Shown one piece after another: positions 4,879 to 8,280 of a DNA stretch of 8,280 bases. Position 1 is the stretch's first letter; every line of letters starts with the position of its first letter. The DNA is from Calditrichota bacterium (GTDB taxonomy: Bacteria > Calditrichota > Calditrichia > RBG-13-44-9 > J075), in NCBI GenBank assembly GCA_024275555.1, contig JAJRYW010000356.1:1-8280 (forward strand), read 5' to 3'. The translations under genes were made by a program, and so were the position numbers. The notes under the pieces are model-generated. The model was not told where the DNA came from, did no database searches, and saw only the letters and a program-made list of their open reading frames with translations.

Positions 4879-5581
4879 TTTAGTCTGGTTTGTTTGGTCG
4901 CTGGGATTGATTGTGATTTGGCTAATCGTTTATTTACTGCGGCGGGACGCCCGCAAGCGGATGCTGTGGGCGAGCCTGATCACCACCCCGTTTGGGTTAA
5001 CCGAACCATTGTTTGTTCCTGAATACTGGCATCCCCCTTCATTGTTCGATTTAGCCCACCGTACCGGTTTTGATATTGAAAGCCTGATCTTCTGTTTCGG
5101 CATCGGGGGACTGGGAATCATTTTCTACGACCTGATTTTTAAAGTCGAACACCGGAAAATGAGCGAGGGGGAGATGCATCAGCACCGGCACCGCTTTCAC
5201 ATCTGGACGCTGCTGTCCCCCATAATTGTGTTCCCCCTCTCCTATTTTTTTATTGATTGGAACGTCATTTACTCGGCCACGCTGGCCATGTTTGTCGCCG
5301 GGTTAGCCGCCCTGTGGTGCCGGCCGGACCTGAAAGCAAAGATCTGGATTGGCGGCTTGCTCTTCCTGGCCTTTTATGCCGTTTACTTTCTCTCGCTGGG
5401 CCTGCTGGCGCCGGGATATGTGGAAAAAGTCTGGACGCTGTCGGCCATTTCCGGCATCGAATTTATCGGGATTCCTATCGAAGAACTGGTGTTTGCCTTT
5501 ACCTTCGGGATGCTCTGGTCCAGCTATTACGAACATTTGAACTGGCTTAAAATCGGGCCTCCCCGGAAAGCAGTTGAATAA
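4868..5581 (+). CDS. tandem lycopene-cyclase-domain membrane protein
   Basis: A 237-residue protein with about seven membrane segments. It carries two copies of the lycopene cyclase domain motif seen in CrtYc/CrtYd and CarR-type cyclases: GFDIESLIFCFGIG (67-80) and GIPIEELVFAFTFG (201-214). The copies are 134 residues apart and share G, I-E, L, F-x-F and the trailing G. The second has the conserved PxEE. Preceding the first is TEPLFVPEYWHPPSLF (45-60). Characterised members cyclise the ends of lycopene; many relatives outside carotenoid clusters are untested. AGGAG at 4855-4859 lies 8 nt before the ATG, inside the end of the flavoprotein gene. An upstream in-frame ATG (4763) is rejected because it would overlap that gene by more than 100 bp and lacks a ribosome site. 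No phytoene synthase or desaturase is in the window, so carotenoid cyclisation is only one option. Confidence 0.72.
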   Translation: MSDNLVWFVWSLGLIVIWLIVYLLRRDARKRMLWASLITTPFGLTEPLFVPEYWHPPSLFDLAHRTGFDIESLIFCFGIGGLGIIFYDLIFKVEHRKMSEGEMHQHRHRFHIWTLLSPIIVFPLSYFFIDWNVIYSATLAMFVAGLAALWCRPDLKAKIWIGGLLFLAFYAVYFLSLGLLAPGYVEKVWTLSAISGIEFIGIPIEELVFAFTFGMLWSSYYEHLNWLKIGPPRKAVE

Positions 5582-5646
5582 TCGGGTTTTCTGCAACCGC
5601 CCTGCCGGTGATTGCCTGAGCAAAACATACAACAGGAGAATTTGAA

Positions 5647-6114
5647 ATGGCACAAAACAAGGGAGAACATTCCCGGGAATCATCCAAATCACGCCGCTCC
5701 TTTCTTAACATATTGTTGGGAAGCAGCCTGGCCGGTTTTGTTGGCTCCATTCTCTACCCGGTCTGGAGATACCTGACCCCGCCCAAAGGCCCCGGCGAAG
5801 CAAGCCCGACCTCCGTCTTAGCCGGAACCGTGGACGAACTGAAGCCCAATAGCGGCGAAATTATAAAATATGGCCGCAAGCCGGTCATTCTAATCCGCAC
5901 CGAAGCCGGAGAATACCGGGCCTTCACCGCCATCTGCACTCACCTGGAATGCATTGTGCAATACCGGCCGGACTTCCAGCATATCTGGTGCGCCTGCCAC
6001 AACGGCCACTATAATTTACAGGGAATTAACATCTCCGGCCCGCCCCCGCGCCCGTTGGAGCCGTTCAAAGTGAATATCAAAGAAGGTAAAATTTTTGTTT
6101 CGAAAATAATTTAA
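5647..6114 (+). CDS. Tat-anchored Rieske [2Fe-2S] protein
   Basis: A 155-residue protein with a twin-arginine signal (SRRSFL, 15-20) and a single hydrophobic anchor (about 20-39), placing the iron-sulfur domain in the periplasm. Cluster ligands are C97 and H99 in CTHLEC, and C115 and H118 in CACH. The disulfide cysteines of high-potential Rieske proteins are also present (C102 and C117), as is the proline loop GPPPRP (131-136). This is the QcrA/PetC type that passes electrons from quinol to cytochrome c. However, no cytochrome b or c1 gene is adjacent, and it sits in a lipid-type operon, so it may serve as the electron donor or acceptor for the preceding membrane enzymes (inference). AGGAG at 5634-5638 is 8 nt before the ATG. 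The gap from the cyclase gene is 65 bp. Confidence 0.9.
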   Translation: MAQNKGEHSRESSKSRRSFLNILLGSSLAGFVGSILYPVWRYLTPPKGPGEASPTSVLAGTVDELKPNSGEIIKYGRKPVILIRTEAGEYRAFTAICTHLECIVQYRPDFQHIWCACHNGHYNLQGINISGPPPRPLEPFKVNIKEGKIFVSKII

Positions 6115-6161
6115 GCCGAATCAATCCCGCTCCTGCGGAGACCCCGCAGGAAGTCGGCTTA
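6112..6161 (+). terminator. nested intercistronic hairpin between Rieske and MMPL genes
   Basis: The outer arms taagccga (6112-6119) and tcggctta (6154-6161) are perfectly complementary, and the TAA stop is part of the left arm. The inner arms tcctgcgg (6131-6138) and ccgcagga (6144-6151) are also perfect, around agacc. There is no T-run, so it may be a partial terminator, an mRNA-stability element or a processing site that lowers MMPL expression relative to the upstream genes. Confidence 0.45.
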
Positions 6162-6197
6162 GCCCGGTGAACAGCTCAACCTCGAAACAATCGCACC

Positions 6198-6203
6198 AGG
6201 AGG
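6198..6203 (+). promoter_or_regulatory. Shine-Dalgarno site fixing the MMPL start
   Basis: AGGAGG is 8 nt before the ATG at 6212. The upstream in-frame GTG at 6167 lacks such a site and would add a polar 15-residue tail containing the SD region itself. Confidence 0.8.
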
Positions 6204-6211
6204 AAGTCATC

Positions 6212-8161
6212 ATGTTAAAATTGGCCGATTTCGTTCTTCGGTATCGCCGGGGAGTGATCATCACCATGCTGCTGCTTACCGCGGGATTTGCCTGGATGGC
6301 TACCCGGGTCGGCCTGAACGCCGACTTCTCTACCTATTTAAGCCAGGATGATCCCCTGGTGCAGCAATACAATCGCATCGGGGAAATATTTGGCGGAAAT
6401 TCGATTGGCTATGCGCTGATCTCCGGGGATGATATTTTCCGCAAAGAAAACCTGGAACTGATCCAAAAACTGACCGAAGCATTCAATGATGTCGAGGGCG
6501 TCAGTTACGCTACCAGCCTGACCAACATTACCGATTTCCGCAAAACGGAATGGGGATTGGAAATCGGTAAATTGTTGAACCGCGGAAAGATTCCCGACGC
6601 GCCGGAGGAGTTAGCCCGGCTGAAGGCCTATGTGATGCAGAAAGATCGCTTCGAAGGCAACCTGGTCTCCGATGACGCTGAGGCAACCGCCATCATCCTC
6701 AAGTTTACCGGCAACGACAACGGCGTCAGCCAATTTGCTGCTTCCTTAAACGTGAAGCAAGCCGCCGATGCGGTTCTCGCTGCCTATCCTTTACCCGCGG
6801 GGACCCGCATCTACTACGGCGGGATGCCCTTTCTTATTTTCAACATGACCCTGCTCATCACCAATAATTTTATCGTCCTGCTTCCCCTGATGGTATTCGT
6901 ACTGCTGCTCATCCTTTACCTGGGCTTCCGCCACTGGACCGGCGTGGTATTCCCCCTGTTGGTGGTAATTGTCGCCGATATCTGGATTATGGGACTGATG
7001 GGCATTTTCGGGTTAAATTTCGACTTGCTCAGCGGAATTGTACCGGTGGTTCTGTTGGCATTGGGCAGCGCCGACGGAATACATTTAATGAAACGTTACT
7101 TCGAGCGGTTGCAGCAGGGCGAATCCACCGCCGAAGCCGCCCGAATGACCTTCGGAGACATGAGTAAACCGGTAATCCTGACCACCATAACCACTATGGC
7201 CGGGTTTTCCTCGCTGCTCATTTCCGATTTCTCCGTGATTCAACAGTTCGGTTTGCTGGCCGCCGTGGGGGTGTTTTTAGCGCTGATCATCACCCTCACG
7301 CTGCTGCCGGCGCTGCTTTCCTACGGGGTGGCGCCGCAGTCGGTGCGAATGAGCCAACGAAAAGAAAGCGGCATCTGGAACCGCCTGGGAGCGGCGGTGT
7401 ATCGTCGCCAATTCGCCATTCTCATCAGCGGCGCGCTGTTGGTCGTTCTTTCCCTAATCGCCATTCCCCGCATTGCCACCGATGTGGATTGGACATTGTG
7501 CCTGGCAAAGGGCAGCGATCCTCTCCATGCGGAAATGCTGCTCCGGGAAAAATTCGGCGGCTCCCTGCCCATCCAGGTGCTGGTAAAAGGGGACCTGAAA
7601 GACCCGGCAGTTCTGAAGGAAATGCGCGCTATCGAACGTCGCCTGGAAACCATCCCCCTGATAAGCAAATCACAATCGATCGCCGGCGTCATTGCCGAGA
7701 TGAATGATGTCATGAATGATCATTATACCGTACCGGTCGATCCGGCCGGCGTGGCCAACCTGTGGTTCCTGGTGGAAGGGGAAGACCTGGTGGATCAGTT
7801 GGTTGCCCAAAACGAGCGGGAGGGATTGGTGCAGGCAAAACTGGCTACCTGGCATACCGGCTCCCTGGTTGCCGCAGTGGACAGCGTCAACCGTTTTCTG
7901 GCGACCCTGCCCGATACCATCGCCGTGGTCAATGTAAACCGGCTGCCCGACGGAATCCGGGAGCGGCTCCAATCGATCCGGCTTGGGCAGATAACGGAAA
8001 ACCTGATGGAGGAATTGCGCCGGTTCGGCGTCAAGGCGGATCGGGCGCAAATACGGGAAATAGTCGCCGGCGGGCTAAACCGCAGCCTGGATAGCGATGC
8101 GCGCCAACAGGCCACAAAGGCGGTTGCGGCATATCTGAACAGCCCCCAGGCCGAAGCGTAA
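6212..8161 (+). pseudogene. RND/MMPL exporter, interrupted by in-frame TAA
   Basis: The open part encodes 649 residues of an RND permease of the MMPL / hydrophobe-exporter (HAE3) type. It has TM1 (about 15-31), a first periplasmic domain (32-215), TM2-TM6 (about 219-238, 243-263, 272-287, 320-337 and 345-367), TM7 (about 401-418) and most of a second periplasmic domain. The membrane motif GSADGIHLMKRYFE (285-298) is typical of the family. Such proteins normally have 12 segments and roughly 750-1000 residues, so TM8-TM12 are missing. The TAA at 8159-8161 falls inside the second periplasmic domain, and the same frame continues open beyond it. HAE3 relatives, such as the hopanoid exporter HpnN, move lipids, which fits the upstream isoprenoid-type enzymes. 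The gene is listed as a pseudogene because of the stop; it may be functional if the stop is a sequencing error. Confidence 0.75.
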
Positions 8162-8280
8162 CTGCCCGAAGCCGTTGTAGAGAAAATCAGTAAAGCAATT
8201 GCCGCCAGCCTGCGCGATAACCAAATCCCGCAAACAACGGAAATTGAAGCGCTTGTTCTCCGGCAGGCGCCCGGGGTAAA
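8162..8280 (+). pseudogene. continuation of the MMPL reading frame after the TAA (partial)
   Basis: The 39 codons after the TAA stay open to the window edge in the MMPL frame, while the other two forward frames meet stops within 30 bases. The translation (LPEAVVEKISKAIAASL, then a polar helix-like stretch) reads as the natural continuation of the preceding helical AAYLNSPQAEA. There is no start codon with a ribosome site here, so it is not a separate gene. A GAA (Glu) to TAA change would explain the break. The true end lies outside the window. Confidence 0.65.

Overview
The window (8280 bp, gene bodies roughly 50-55 % GC by eye) comes from a Gram-negative-type bacterium: it encodes a lipoprotein with a lipobox, a Tat-anchored Rieske protein and an RND/MMPL exporter. 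Most genes have a clear AGGAG-type Shine-Dalgarno site, which argues against a typical Bacteroidota. The phylum cannot be fixed from the sequence. Every supported gene is on the + strand.

Region 1 (1-784): about 235 non-coding bases with hairpin-forming repeats, then a DUF3347-type lipoprotein. Region 2 (785-1768): a GC-rich hairpin, then a membrane-anchored peroxiredoxin-like gene (930-1691) whose redox motif is written TGA-Pro-Phe-Cys. The frame stays open across the TGA. A two-part stem-loop directly after it has the geometry of a bacterial SECIS element, so the gene is best read as a selenoprotein that ordinary gene callers would split or drop. A strong hairpin terminator follows. Region 3 (1769-2905): a small two-gene unit (holin-like membrane protein and YHS-domain protein) bracketed by two diverged copies of a repeat of about 100 bp. 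It also contains a 192-bp element with terminal inverted repeats and a cluster of ATTGTA half-sites.

Region 4 (3029-8280): a tightly packed operon of isoprenylcysteine-methyltransferase-like membrane enzyme, geranylgeranyl-reductase-like FAD enzyme with a cysteine-rich tail, tandem lycopene-cyclase-domain membrane protein, Rieske protein and RND/MMPL exporter. The first three genes overlap or nearly overlap. The set suggests that an isoprenoid or other lipid is modified in the membrane and moved by the exporter; that is inference. The MMPL gene is cut by an in-frame TAA (8159-8161), after which the same frame stays open to the window edge, so five of the expected twelve membrane segments are lost unless the stop is an error or is bypassed.

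The most notable observations are the selenocysteine codon with its hairpin, the lipid/isoprenoid operon, the interrupted exporter and the duplicated intergenic element.
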